Positions 14,110-25,470 of a stretch of DNA of 42,741 nucleotides are shown one piece after another (positions within the stretch are counted from its first letter, which is position 1; each line of letters starts with the position of its first letter). The notes under the pieces are model-generated. The model did no database searches, was not told the origin of the DNA, and saw only the letters and a program-made list of their open reading frames with translations. The DNA is from Saccoglossus kowalevskii (Eukaryota; Hemichordata; Enteropneusta; Harrimaniidae). Location: the NCBI RefSeq assembly GCF_000003605.2, contig NW_003130855.1, forward strand, positions 209,922 to 252,662, given 5' to 3'. Made by a program: the position numbers and the translations under genes.

Positions 14110-15572
14110 TATAGCGAATAACGTCGCGGCTGATGGAAAAACCGGGCGGCATTGTGAGACTGTGTTTGTAGTTCGAAATGTCCTGATATCACTGACAGGG
14201 GCAACAATTATTTTCTGCGTTTTCAAATCATGTTCTCGCACGTTATGAAAGCCGTATTAACGTGACAATATGAAACCTGAAACTAGAATATGACCATATA
14301 AACGGTTGTGAATGAGTGAGGTTGGATAGAATCAAGCTGTACTTTACTATACAGGGCTGGTATATTTGTGGCAACGTCCTGTATGTGGGATGTGGACAAT
14401 ATATGAAACTCACCTTGTCAAAACTGTAAACAAAACAAGCCAGCAGGATATACCGACATATCACTCGACATTTCGCACTATTATTGTTCGTGAAAACAGA
14501 ATCAAGCGGGTATACTTGTTATGTTATGAGAAGGCATTGAAAACAAAATATTTGTCTAATCAGCGCAATGTGCACACTTTATAAGTCAGCGTCCAGTTCA
14601 CTGAGCCGGGATTTAGCAAAATATGTGACTGTGTTGTCAAAGAACAAAACTGTAGGAAAAATAGCTAGAATGTGACAGTACTTAATTCGATGACGCAAGC
14701 AATGCATGTGTAGCTGGCATCAAACCAGGAATTCGTTTGAATCAGCTACCAAAATGTATCTGCATTTTAAAATGACTTGGAGATGGTGCATGCACTTTCG
14801 TGTTTAATCAATTATGTCACAAAACACAGGGGACGTGATGAAGGCAGACACAGGCATATAACAGAGTGTAGTTAAGAATTACACAACTTGTCGCCTAAGG
14901 AAATTCGGAAACAAAAAAACTAAATATTCAATATTACAGGCTTGAGTGTCGTGATTAACAGGATCATGACATTACGCATTATGTATAAAGTTTATTCAAT
15001 GATGTGTACATGATTTAATAGATTACAGTATTAATCCGATATCGTATTGTGCACTTGCCAAATCGTAATATGTCAATTCGAATTATTTTAACACAATCGC
15101 CAGTTCAGTTAATCATACGCTGAAAGTGTTTTCCTGGATATTGTCAATATAGAAACGAGAACTACTAAATGATTAGAAAAACGTATATCACGATGTTAGC
15201 AGTAATGGAGGCAAAGTCACACACCCCCGCACACTTAATGTCGATGAGAGTCAGAATGTTCACTTGTTTCTAGCTTCGAATCCGTGAACTAAAACATTTC
15301 TCAGTGTCCATACCTCTCTACTATCGAGAAAATAGAAAGTTTTAAGAATTTCATTTTGTTTATTGTGGTGCATTTGTTACTGTTCCAGGCACTGTCTGGC
15401 TTATTCAGAGAAATTAAACGCGATTCCATTTTTTTTCTATCTGCCATATTTTCAGTATTGTGTTAGTTCTCATCTTCAGATATCTTGAAATTTTAAAAAA
15501 CATCACGATATTCTGCCCACGTGTTGCTGACTAGTTGCTTTGTGCTTAAAATGCTGTTGTGTTTGTCTTTAT

Positions 15573-16146
15573 TTATATTTTTTTAATTTTATGTTGTCTG
15601 TTTTCTTGATCTATTGATGGAATTCTTGTTCGTTGTTGTTTCACCTCAATTATTTCAGTCCTCTAAGATAGCCTTTCGCAAATGGTGCTCAGATCCTCTA
15701 CATCTTCTATGATAAGTCCCTCAGATCTGTTCTGCAGTTCGATTCGTTAGTCTCTGAAGAGTTCGTTATTATCAAGTGCTTCTGTGTAAAAATTTTGTTT
15801 GTTTTTAGACTTGTTTCAGTTTAGAGCGCACTTCGCAGTCAGTGTCAAAACCTGCTGAATCGTGTTCTTGTTGGATCTTCCATGCCCATTGTGTCAATTT
15901 TTCACTTTCATTTAAATCTTTATATCCATGTTTACGCTGCTACGTTTTGTCCAATCGTATCATTAACATCTCCTATAGATTATGATCTATCTACTGTTCT
16001 GATTTCTGAACCGATCCAGTGAATTTCGCACATCCCATTATTACTTCATTTGTAATTTTGGGTTCATTGAGTGAGATCTCAGTAGAACCATTTGTTGTGT
16101 CATAATCTGACATTAAACGTTTCAATATGCACCATTTCTCCAATTC
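15573..16146 (-). pseudogene. decayed protein-coding relic, family not identified
   Basis: Three minus-strand reading segments run one after another with strongly protein-like composition, broken by stops and frame changes. Segment one, 16146 to 15991, opens ELEKWCILKRLMSDYD and ends at TAG. Segment two, 15936 to 15805, includes DLNESEKLTQWAWKIQQEHD and then a short stretch ending at TAA. Segment three, 15794 to 15573, includes NFYTEALDNNELFRD, GLIIEDVEDLSTICERLS and TRIPSIDQENRQHKIKKI, with two internal stops (near 15759 and 15666). Segments two and three are in different frames. The charged, helical, low-bias composition over about 570 bases is unlike the chance frames around it. The plus strand here is conspicuously T/C-rich, as expected opposite an A-rich coding strand. 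No splice pattern explains the breaks. A dead transposable-element protein or a processed pseudogene is most likely. I cannot name the family. Confidence 0.5.
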
Positions 16147-17755
16147 TATTTATACTATGGCGCGAACGTTCTTTGTGCTACGCATCAGTCCACTCAGTAC
16201 ACTGAGTTGACTTCATTACAGAGCTTGTTGATTACGTGGCAGTCTCATCACCGTGTGTTATTTACAGGCAGACTTTCCCCCTGAAGGATTGATAATGCGT
16301 AAGCAGTGTGGTGACCAGGACGTGATTACATTCAGTATGAAGTCTCAGTGGGGGTTGTGAATCATTGAATAACTTTGAGAACTTTCGAGGAGCATAAGTA
16401 CACTCTCATGCGCCCAGGAGCTTTTTAGATGTAGATGTGCCGATACAGGGTGGGATATGTCAATCATAGTTCTAAATAAAACGTAAGCTTAGAATCAGTG
16501 CAGGGGGACTATAGATTTCTATAATCAGAACATTACCATGCCAGCCAATCAAAGCTTTGTATACTAATGCTTCGCATAACATTTATCACGGAGGTGAGGT
16601 GGTACATCTTACCAAAAGCTGGCCCTATATCTGCAGAGGGAATGGTGCCTCGCATTTTCTTTTGCAGCTTGAATGAATACCAAGGGTTTAGAATGGAATA
16701 ATAAGGGTTTAGAAAGAGTTAAAAATGGCTTAAAATGGGATGATAAATGTTCAGTTTCAAATGAAACAATTTCAAACAATTTCAAAATATTTGATAAAGA
16801 GAAATATTTATATATTTTACTTATTTATTCCAGAATATTGAATGGAGTAATAATGGCTCAAAAGAGAATAATAAGGATTCAGAGAATCAAATAATAATAA
16901 AAGGTTTGAAAATGAACATAAAGGCTTAGCTGAAACGGTCTCAAATTGTTTAATGAGGTTTAATAATTAGTGCTGACATCTCTTCCTTTATTTGCTTGAT
17001 TTTATAACAATTGAAAAAATAGAGCACCGATTTCTCGGTGGTTGACAAATTATGCGTCTCAGTGATTCATGTTGCCTAATACAATAAAGCGTCGTCCTGA
17101 GCAGTGGATTAAAAATTAAAATTCAACGAAAGTTATAATCAAAAATGATAATTCCCTTCATGATGATAGCAAAAGTCATGTAGATATTTGAAGGCGTAAG
17201 TACGAGTTAAGACACACGTAAGCCTCTTATGAAGCATTTCGATAACGTTGAATAAATAAACATTAGAGTCTTGAAATCTAATGGCTTTTAGTATTTGATA
17301 GTTGTATCACATTTTTGCTATAAATACGAGGAGCGGCAAATAGTGTCAGTATTCGTTCATTTCATTTATACTTCAACAATTTGATGTTTTGTCAGTTGTA
17401 CATCTTTCCCCCTGATAATACCATACGTCTTGGTCTAATGTATAATTCAATGTAGCGTGTCGATTACCTTATTTTGCTTTGAATTTTTCCCAGGATTACA
17501 TCACATTGCATCAAATATACGTCAAATTCTTCGTCAGGCGGCAAGTGTTCTCAACATAGCAGCATGTATGAGTTTCTATGATAGATGGATTCACCGTTTA
17601 TCCGAATGTATGCATCATCCCAATGTATTCTGTTTATTCATGAGTTAACTATTCGACATTACGTCATGGTTGTTTATCAACTCTGCTGTCACACAGCATT
17701 TTATTATGACAAATTCAAACGTGTCCATATTACTTAGGTGCCGAGTTTTACGAAC

Positions 17756-17839
17756 ATGGTCGTCACTCGTACACTATCAAGACTTAAGGTCCGTAGTGAT
17801 TGTCTTCTCATCCTTGATAGTGGAGAGTGGCGACACCAT
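17756..17839. repeat. imperfect inverted repeat (fold-back)
   Basis: Two arms of about 26-27 bases, roughly 17756-17781 and 17813-17839, are complementary apart from a few mismatches and a small gap. The innermost 10 bp (CACTATCAAG against CTTGATAGTG) is perfect. The spacer is about 31 bases. Transcribed RNA would form a hairpin. It could be a relic of a small inverted-repeat transposon, but no target-site duplication is evident. Confidence 0.45.
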
Positions 17840-19975
17840 GATCAATAAATTACACGCTATATGCAAATTAACGGATGTTTTAATATGGCACAGTGCGATC
17901 TGTCAGGTGTGGAGTATAATAAAGATTTACTAGACGCTATCAATTCATAGAACCATGGTGGATATTGAAAGTTGAAATTATGAATAGTAGGTGCAATCCC
18001 CCTAAATGGCATTATATTTTAATCATATAATAATATAAACGGTAACATTGATAAGGCAACCTGTATGTATGTTCCCCTATCACGGTGGTAGATGGTCTTA
18101 TTGTTACCCAATTGCGTCAGGGTAGTAAATGCGGAGAGTGATGAAAACAATAAATCGGCAGTACCGTGTAGTGTTATTCTTTGGATAGTAATTACTTCCA
18201 AAGTTTTTTTACTCGTATTCTGCATCGAAAAGTGGGAGATGATAAAAACGTTTGTAAAATATGCCTGTCTGACTATCTGTCTGCAATCATTCTACATGCA
18301 CATTGAGAATCGCTCTTTACTCGATCTCGCTGATGTTGCTATGACGACACCCTATTCAAATTACCGGCAGGTTGTTAAGTTTCTATCGACACAAAGGTGA
18401 TTGTAGTATGTGGCTACTTTGCCTATTAGTGAGTCGAATTTTGATTGGTCTACTAATATCAAAGAGTCTACTAAACTAAACAAAATGAACATTGAGTTGA
18501 ACTCCAACTTAATTTGTTTAGTGTGAGTATTTTTCAGAAAAAAAAATACTTTGTAAATGGTAATTGGTTGCAATATGATGGTATTATGTCGTGAATTGTA
18601 CATGGCATTTTGGAAGGACATGAGTAAACAGTGGAAGACGAAACGGGTGATTGTAATAGTACAACGTAAACGGAGAAAATATACTAAAATTTGTAGTAGC
18701 TTTAACTTAGTGTGGGTCGACTAGTGTGAAAAGAAAAGTTAAATTTAATGACAATGTTAATACTAATCAAAAGATCAATAACGCACATTTTTAAAAGCCT
18801 TTTTACAAAACTGGAAAGTGATTTGTTGAACATGAGGTGGAAGAAAAGGAAAAAAATATGTAATTTTTATACATTAACAGTAACGTTTCAGCAAAATAGT
18901 ATACATGTACTTTGAAACGTGTTAATGATTACTATATTAAGCAATCCATTAACATTTCAAGCAAAAGTAGTCTATGTTTTGGTCACAAAAATCACAAGCA
19001 CAAAAGTGAATATTTGGGTATCTATTATTTTTGTCTCGATGTTTCTTTCATTCTTGATGCTTAATGTTTGATACTAGTATTTCAAATGAAACAAAACTTG
19101 GTATTCATGTCAATTAGGGTAATATTAAATATCTGATTAGTTTGTCTTCATGTAAATCACGAATAATACATTTTCCCGATTTTTCCGTTCGAATTGCAGT
19201 GTTACCTAGTCCAAACTTGGTACACATGCATTTTTTAATGTAGTGAAATATCCATATTTTTTGTGCTAATCTGTGCTAAGAAAGTGGCTAATGATGGTTT
19301 AAATATAGCTTTTTTGCAAGTAGCTAGGCGAAATCAAATATGGCCGCCGCCAAATTACAAATTTGAATTACATGTGCGTTATAATTACAAACATCGTCTG
19401 TAAAACGTTCACTAGTTATTTTGTCCATTTGTGGTGAAACGAAACCGGAAGTTAATTATCTCTCTTGTTGCAACTGTTAGTGGATAAACCATCCAAAGCA
19501 ATACATTTAAGCGCGCATGACTACACAGACAGACTGACACAAGCACTAACATAAGTAAACCACCCGGGGAGTGGTAACTTCGATACAACGTTTTTAATGA
19601 AAGTGCGACTCAAATTTTATCCAGTAAATGCAAATATGTACATTGATTTAATAAATACAATTTACAGCTTGAACAAAGAATGACGTAACTAAAAATCGAT
19701 TTTTATCACTCTCCGGATGATGCATTGCACGTTTTTCATATACATATCTATTGACTTAGATAACAACAAAGCGCAACTTCTCCTAAGCACAGTGCTGTTC
19801 ACAGTCCCCGTACGATATACTCTAGCGTATACATTAGTAATTTATGCACTATGACCACCGCCACGGCACAGTTGTGGTTTACTGACGTATAAAATAAATG
19901 AATAAGTAACATAAAATACAAATATTGCCCAGGGCATACGCCACTAAGATAGTAATCTTCAGTGGTTATCAGAAC

Positions 19976-19999
19976 TAATTAATTAATTAATTAATTAAA
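19976..19999. repeat. (TAAT)n microsatellite
   Basis: About six tetranucleotide copies of TAAT/AATT, directly visible, in non-coding sequence. Confidence 0.85.
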
Positions 20000-20601
20000 T
20001 CAGCTGAAAACGTGTACTCGCCAGGTTAATTAATGTAGATGACACGTTAGGAATAATACGGAATATTGAACTGACACAATTTACTTCAAACATTATATTT
20101 ATGGACTGTATTGGTGAACACACACTTAGATATTTTCACTAAACCATGGAAGGTGCACGTGTCGCCTTAGGAGGGTGAGATGCCTAGCACGTAACCTGAT
20201 TGAATGAACACGTTCATATACGTCGGCCATCTTGGCAAGACGTCCACCATCAAACGGTTAATTTATTCATTGTTTTCGAGCTTGCTAAATGATGTACCTC
20301 ATGAGGGTGGTGTATACAAAAATAATATTAACTATATGAAAACTAGCTAACTTGTAAAATATTTATAAATTTCACATATTTGATGTTAATGTAATACAAT
20401 TAATCAACTCAATATATCTAATCTAATCAATATATTGGGGCCAAATAAATCCAAATCGGCTATCTACCAGGGATTATAACTGTATTTCGTAAACACAAAA
20501 TGTGGGTTTCACTACAGTCTTTAGACGTATTGTTTTAAAGTCTATGGTTTTACATATGAACAAATATAATATTACAATATGGCACTATGTGGCCTTGTAG
20601 A

Positions 20602-20638
20602 ACGTTTCAAACTGATGTTTCATGTTGATTTGAAACGT
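20602..20638. repeat. hairpin with 10-bp arms
   Basis: ACGTTTCAAA at 20602-20611 is perfectly complementary to TTTGAAACGT at 20629-20638, with a 17-base loop. The 12-mer TTTGAAACGTGT from the right arm also occurs at 18911-18922, so this may be part of a small dispersed repeat. Confidence 0.4.
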
Positions 20639-20710
20639 GTGGTAAAAAGTAACGTCGAGGTTGTTACGATGTGATCCCGCGGTAGGAGATAAATTGAACA
20701 AAGTGGGTGC

Positions 20711-20745
20711 GTGGTACGAAATGACCACGTGATACGAAATGACTT
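20711..20745 (+). repeat. short direct duplication
   Basis: Two near-identical copies of GTGGTACGAAATGAC / GTGATACGAAATGAC lie 18 bases apart. The layout resembles the GACGAAT-type motifs at the right end of the intron-1 element (32700-32768), but the similarity is too weak to assign a family. Confidence 0.4.
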
Positions 20746-21448
20746 TGGACAAAGTAATTTGGGTACAATGTGCGCCGTATCATGAGGGGGTAACTCCTTG
20801 AATATGGGCCTTTTTCACACTTCACTGCTTTTAAATTAATATTACTAGTGTGCTGTAATAACGACTAGAATATGATAAACAATTTCATGCTAACTCATTC
20901 TAGGAAGCGCTGATCGTGGTTTAATTATCAGAGATGCAAATGGCAGGTATTCGCAGGAATGACCGTCTAGACGGTATACAGAATGGATGTTTTGTTTTCT
21001 TATTATTTGATCAACAACGCTTATATACGGCCCCAGCGCAATCATGTAAAGACTGTCTCGTATTGTGACAGGGAAACCGAAATCAAATTATTGTTGACTG
21101 TATTGATGAGTTCGTGTTCGTCGTACGAGCCATCACCGAGAAGTGTCCAACTCAGGGGACTACCTTTAACATAAATTGGTGATGCGTGTCTGAATAGTGT
21201 ATTGTAAAAGACAGGTGAATTTATGAGCTGGGATTATGCTTTACGGAAATATACATAATTTAAATATGATTCATGTTGTGTTTATTTCATTCAGTGTATA
21301 CAAGAGTCGTAATTAAGTTGTTGGGTCTCTCTGTCAATGTTTACGTCTGCTACCAGATCTATACATTAATTGTTGAAGCGTTTTTACAAGACAACATTTA
21401 GTTGATATATAGTAAATAGTAGCTGTTTATTTTTAGGGACAAAACTGA

Positions 21449-21730
21449 NNNNNNNNNNNNNNNNNNNNNNNNNNNNNNNNNNNNNNNNNNNNNNNNNNNN
21501 NNNNNNNNNNNNNNNNNNNNNNNNNNNNNNNNNNNNNNNNNNNNNNNNNNNNNNNNNNNNNNNNNNNNNNNNNNNNNNNNNNNNNNNNNNNNNNNNNNNN
21601 NNNNNNNNNNNNNNNNNNNNNNNNNNNNNNNNNNNNNNNNNNNNNNNNNNNNNNNNNNNNNNNNNNNNNNNNNNNNNNNNNNNNNNNNNNNNNNNNNNNN
21701 NNNNNNNNNNNNNNNNNNNNNNNNNNNNNN
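21449..21730. other. assembly gap (282 N)
   Basis: An uninterrupted run of N. Nothing can be said about its content, and any open frame crossing it is an artefact. Confidence 0.99.
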
Positions 21731-23949
21731 ATGGTACGTCGATAATGTTTCCTCTGTGTGTGATTAGATAATATGCTGTGACATACAAATTATAGCAGCA
21801 GCTGAATTATGGCAGGAAATTACTCTAATTGTTGGTAGTGTAGAACACAAGTTTATAATTAATACAAATTTATAAGTTAAATGCTCTAAGGAACTGTTTA
21901 AAAATTATTATGAGCGCTTCTGTGGGTGTTAGTGTTTATTTTGTCACTATGACAAGCAATGATTGACGTACGCTTTACACATTGTCTAATAATTTATTCG
22001 ATATTGATTCGTCCGACCATCACATGTTTTCTAGATCAATACGATTGGCAACAAGATTTAATTACAACCAAAGTTAAGTCGTACAAAATCGAGTAGACAT
22101 ATTAACCCAATACATGTTTTTACATACTGTATACTATCTGTACTAATTCAGTAAATCGTAGCGCTACTGTTTTTAGGGAGAGAATTAGTTAGTTTTTTGG
22201 AAATTATTTTCTTTAATCTTTAATTATAGATTCAAATTGTGCTTGGCACACTTTTTGTACATGTGTATGGTGTCGTTGATATTTATTGATGTTTAATTTT
22301 GCTCTTTATATATTCAATTAGCCTTCATTCCATTTACCATCACGAGGTGCTGTCTTGTATAGCTGTTCCATCTGACGCACCTTCTAATAATAAAAACAAA
22401 CATGGCTGCAGCCTGCCACCAGTGTTTGACCGGACTCCAAACAAAGATTCTGATTCTGTTTTAAACTTTTTGGATTTTGGCATTCCCATGATGTATCATT
22501 GGGAGGAAAAGATGTATAATAATAAGGTTATTAAGAGAATACCGCAAAATATGCACTCAGACAGTACGCCGTCGAATCGACCTCAGTTGTGCGTCGGTTG
22601 ATATTCCCGCTGTACTGTCTTCGTGCATACTTTTTTGTAATCTTTAGTTGCATGTGTCCCCCTGACTTGGAATGTTATCATGATGAATCTTATATATACG
22701 GAAGTATGTAACATAGGGAGTTGAGTACGTCATTATCAGTCGGCAAGATGCGTGCAACGGAAGCGAGATTCGTCTTATCTACAGATGGACGTACGTAACA
22801 TCACTGGATACGTTGACGTAATTATTTATTATCCACTACATGATAAGCCTATCAGGCGAATAATGTTGTTTGATCAATCGAAATTATCTCTATTTTATAT
22901 AATTTATGTTCCTAAAAATAACCACTTCGTCTACAAGTTCCTAAACTGTGTAATCGATCGACGTGTAGACTCAGTGAGTAGGCGGATAAGCAGTACTGAG
23001 TTCGACACTGAAAATTGGTTTAGGTCAATGAACTGAATATGGTATTCGTATCGTCATTGATCTGGCATTCGAAATCACGACAGAGTGCCGAATAACCAAT
23101 GTTCAAGTTATGAACATCACACAATATCATGTTCAATTGCTGCAACAATCGTATGTGCATTTCCTATACTTGCCTTTCCTATATATACAGATACATAAAT
23201 TGGATACGGCGAAATAAGCGGACAACATATATTTGGAGTTACATTCTGTTTAACATATCGTTAGGTATTCAAATCACATAATTAGTTATTATTGTATATG
23301 TCTTTCAATAGGCTTGTAGTCAAGGTAACAGACCGAATATTTGCAAGTTGTGTGCTAATGCAATGTTTTTTTTTCGCTTAAATTACGTCAATTACCACGA
23401 CCCTTTTTTCCTGTACGCAAGACCCGGCAAAAAAAGTAAAGTACTTTCAATGTATCATATGTTTAATACTGCCTTGCATATTCTCACGTATGTTGCGATT
23501 ATAATCATATCTAAACTGTATTGGGTAATTAATTGCATTTTCAATATACCAAATAAAAAATCATTGTGCGAAATTTGATAATCAATACTTTTAAGTTAAA
23601 TTATATTTAGAAACATAGCATAACTAACGAATCCTTGTCCGTAGCAAAATACTGAATAAGAATTGTAATAAAATAATGTGCATAGTATTTAATCACATAC
23701 AATCAAAACGATGACACAATTACAAGTGTAATTCCATTCCATTCTTCAATATTAAAATATTGATTCAATATTAAAAAGGTATCTCCATAACAGTTACACA
23801 TCAATGAAATGATTGTCCAAACTAAGCATCCATAAAACATGAACATGTTTGAAAAGGATTTGATAACCATTATTTTTTTGACAACGTATTGCTTGTGTTT
23901 ATATCGAGGATGGTGACAGTTCTCTCAACTAATTCACCTTTATGCCTAT
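21731..23949. other. non-coding stretch with one orphan ORF
   Basis: No recognised gene. A plus-strand frame that follows a good acceptor-like pyrimidine tract and AG (22320-22321) stays open to a stop at 22599-22601. It is discussed as a finding. Another 94-codon plus frame at 22752-23036 has no ATG at its stated beginning and no recognisable domain. Confidence 0.45.
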
Positions 23950-24170
23950 TATATCAATCGCGAGTAATCTCAATTTTAGAATACGGCCTAGAATGTCAAT
24001 AATATTCAGGACGAAGGAGAGCTGGAGCGTGTCCAACGACTAGCAACGCGTATCTTAATCAGACAGTCTATAATGGAGACACTATACAGTGTCAGACCTA
24101 CAAGCTATGAGCCTGTTTAGTCTTGAGCCATGTCGGAGTATTTTAGATTTAGATTTAATGCTAAATCGTT
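23950..24170 (+). pseudogene. LINE (non-LTR retrotransposon) relic, C-terminal reverse-transcriptase region
   Basis: Translated plus-strand pieces match the conserved tail of non-LTR reverse transcriptases of the CR1/Jockey type. SRVISILEYGLEC, ending in a stop near 23998, corresponds to the LEYG block. After a frame change, DEGELERVQRLATRIL corresponds to the well-known LERVQRRATR block. A further piece, MSLFSLEPCR, follows near 24107, where intact elements have a leucine- and arginine-rich segment. The breaks show it is dead. It precedes the motif-A relic at 24762, which is the reverse of the order in an intact element, so the two are separate insertions or a rearranged one. Family assignment beyond CR1/Jockey-like is not possible by eye. 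Confidence 0.65.
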
Positions 24171-24761
24171 TTTTTTTTCCAAATAGCAACAATAGCATCG
24201 TATCTAAATACAATGTCATATTGATGTTAATCTTTCTGCAAATAAACTTTAGTTGCGTTATTCTCAAGTTATTGCGTTGTTCCTCATGCTTCGTGTACAG
24301 GAAATGTATACAGTGTCTTATATTCATATGGCTGTCAGCTAAACAGACACGCTAAACCAACAACTATACCATAATAATAAAACCAGAGGCGTTGTCTGTG
24401 TACAGCCTCACTTCTAGGCAATCATCGTCAGTGCCTTCAAATTATACAATTGCCTTACATGCATGTGACAATTACCAAAGACTACAACAACCTGAATGCA
24501 GACAATTCTCGTGGCCAAGTAGTTACTGTTTCTTTGAACACCACATCAGCCATGATCTCATCTTTTCGACCAAATTTTACTTTTAATGTCTATAAAATTA
24601 TCAAAGGTCAAAGGTTGCACACCTAGATCATAGTCCAATAATCTCTACCTGAAACGATTCTTGACAATATTACACAATTTTCATCAATTTTCCTGCTCAA
24701 CTGTTTTATACTCTCAGAAATGAACCACTGTAATGATGTTTCTCAAATAAATGATATTTAT

Positions 24762-24938
24762 CACAGCGGACCTATTTCAAGTAGCACCTTCATTTCTAAA
24801 GTTTTCCAACTCCGCAATACTGAAACGGATTTTTGAAGTCCACAGTGATATTTCTATGTAGGACAACGAGCCCTTCTAGCTCTCCTTGACTCTTCCGCTG
24901 CATTTAAAACTATTAACCATATCTTATTTGTTACTTGA
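24762..24938 (+). pseudogene. LINE relic, reverse-transcriptase motif A region
   Basis: HSGPISSSTFISKVFQL (24762-24812) resembles the YRPISNLSFISKVLE block, and GQRALLALLDSSAAFKTINH (24861-24920) resembles the LLDLSAAFDTIDH motif-A block of CR1/Jockey-like elements. The catalytic-position aspartate in LLD is kept. The second conserved aspartate (AAFD) reads as lysine here. The blocks are closer together than in intact elements, which implies an internal deletion, and stop codons and frame changes separate them. The relic is cut off by the (AATG)n tract that follows. Confidence 0.7.
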
Positions 24939-24952
24939 ATGTTATTTGTTAC

Positions 24953-25013
24953 AATGAATGAATGAATGAATGAATGAATGAATGAATGAATGAATGAATG
25001 AATGAATGAATGA
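24953..25013 (-). repeat. (AATG)n microsatellite, possibly a retroelement tail
   Basis: About 15 nearly perfect copies of AATG on the plus strand, which read as (CATT)n on the minus strand. Short tandem tails are typical of the 3' ends of several non-LTR families. The adjoining sequence up to about 25470 could therefore be the 3' end of a minus-strand retroelement. The microsatellite itself is certain. Its origin is inference. Confidence 0.85.
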
Positions 25014-25470
25014 AATGTAATTTATTTTCGCTGTTTTCGCTGAAGGAATGAGTCAGTGAAAATAAAATCCAGTGAATATACTTTTTTCTTATATTTTACA
25101 TTCAACTTGTCAAAAATCAGTGAAAATAAATTTAATACAAAATACCCAAAATGTCTTTTCAGCGCAAATTAATTCCAGCTAAAATAAAGTATTCTACAGT
25201 AGTTAAAGCATGTAATGAACACTATAATACATAAAGCAATACAGAAACACTCACACGCCCTGATAAAATAAAACAACGTAACATACAAATACACATAATG
25301 CTGATAGGAAAGTAAAATTTACATATCTTCTAGAAGATACCTTTTTAAGTGGCATTTGAAAGACCGTCTATTTTGTATACTTTTTATGTGATCGGGAAGT
25401 GAGTTCCAGTCCTTAGTGGAGGCGGATTAGAGAGTATGTTGATTTAATGTGATTTAATGTGAGATTGACT
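25014..25470 (-). mobile_element. possible 3' end of a minus-strand non-LTR element
   Basis: The stretch abuts the (CATT)n tail as read on the minus strand. Near 25389-25435 it contains a GGGAAGTGAGTTCCAG segment resembling the gggagTTCCA-type phrase often seen in LINE-derived repeats. It also contains several copies of an AGTGAAAATAAA-like phrase (about 25055 and 25118). No protein-coding remnant was identified. Boundaries are approximate. Confidence 0.3.

Larger units (their letters stand above)
5950..15572. other. non-coding stretch with scattered simple repeats
   Basis: No gene is recognised in this long AT-rich block. It holds a (TAA)n microsatellite at 8248-8269, a poly-T run near 10707-10720 and an AT-rich hairpin at 14068-14109. 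Open frames are short and show no domain. One minus-strand frame at 12040-12168 has splice-like borders and three cysteines and is discussed as a finding. Another, at 7988-8227 minus, is locally CpG-rich but unrecognisable. Confidence 0.5.
16150..21448. other. non-coding stretch
   Basis: No gene is recognised. The longest ATG-started frame, 18092-18400 plus (102 codons), contains a hydrophobic run (SVILWIVITSKVFLLVFCI) but no known domain and no supporting splice or regulatory context. The block also holds an imperfect fold-back at 17756-17839, a (TAAT)n tract at 19976-19999, a 10-bp-arm hairpin at 20602-20638 and a short direct duplication at 20711-20745. Confidence 0.5.

Noticed and set aside
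18092-18400. 102-codon ATG-started plus-strand frame with a hydrophobic stretch
   Set aside because: No recognisable family, an overlapping minus frame is also open, and nothing nearby supports transcription.
20146-20157. CCATGGAAGGTG resembling the 38922 transposon end
   Set aside because: Only about 11 bases agree and the similarity stops at once, so chance is adequate.
21384-21788. 134-codon minus-strand open frame
   Set aside because: It runs through 282 unknown bases, so it is an artefact of the gap.
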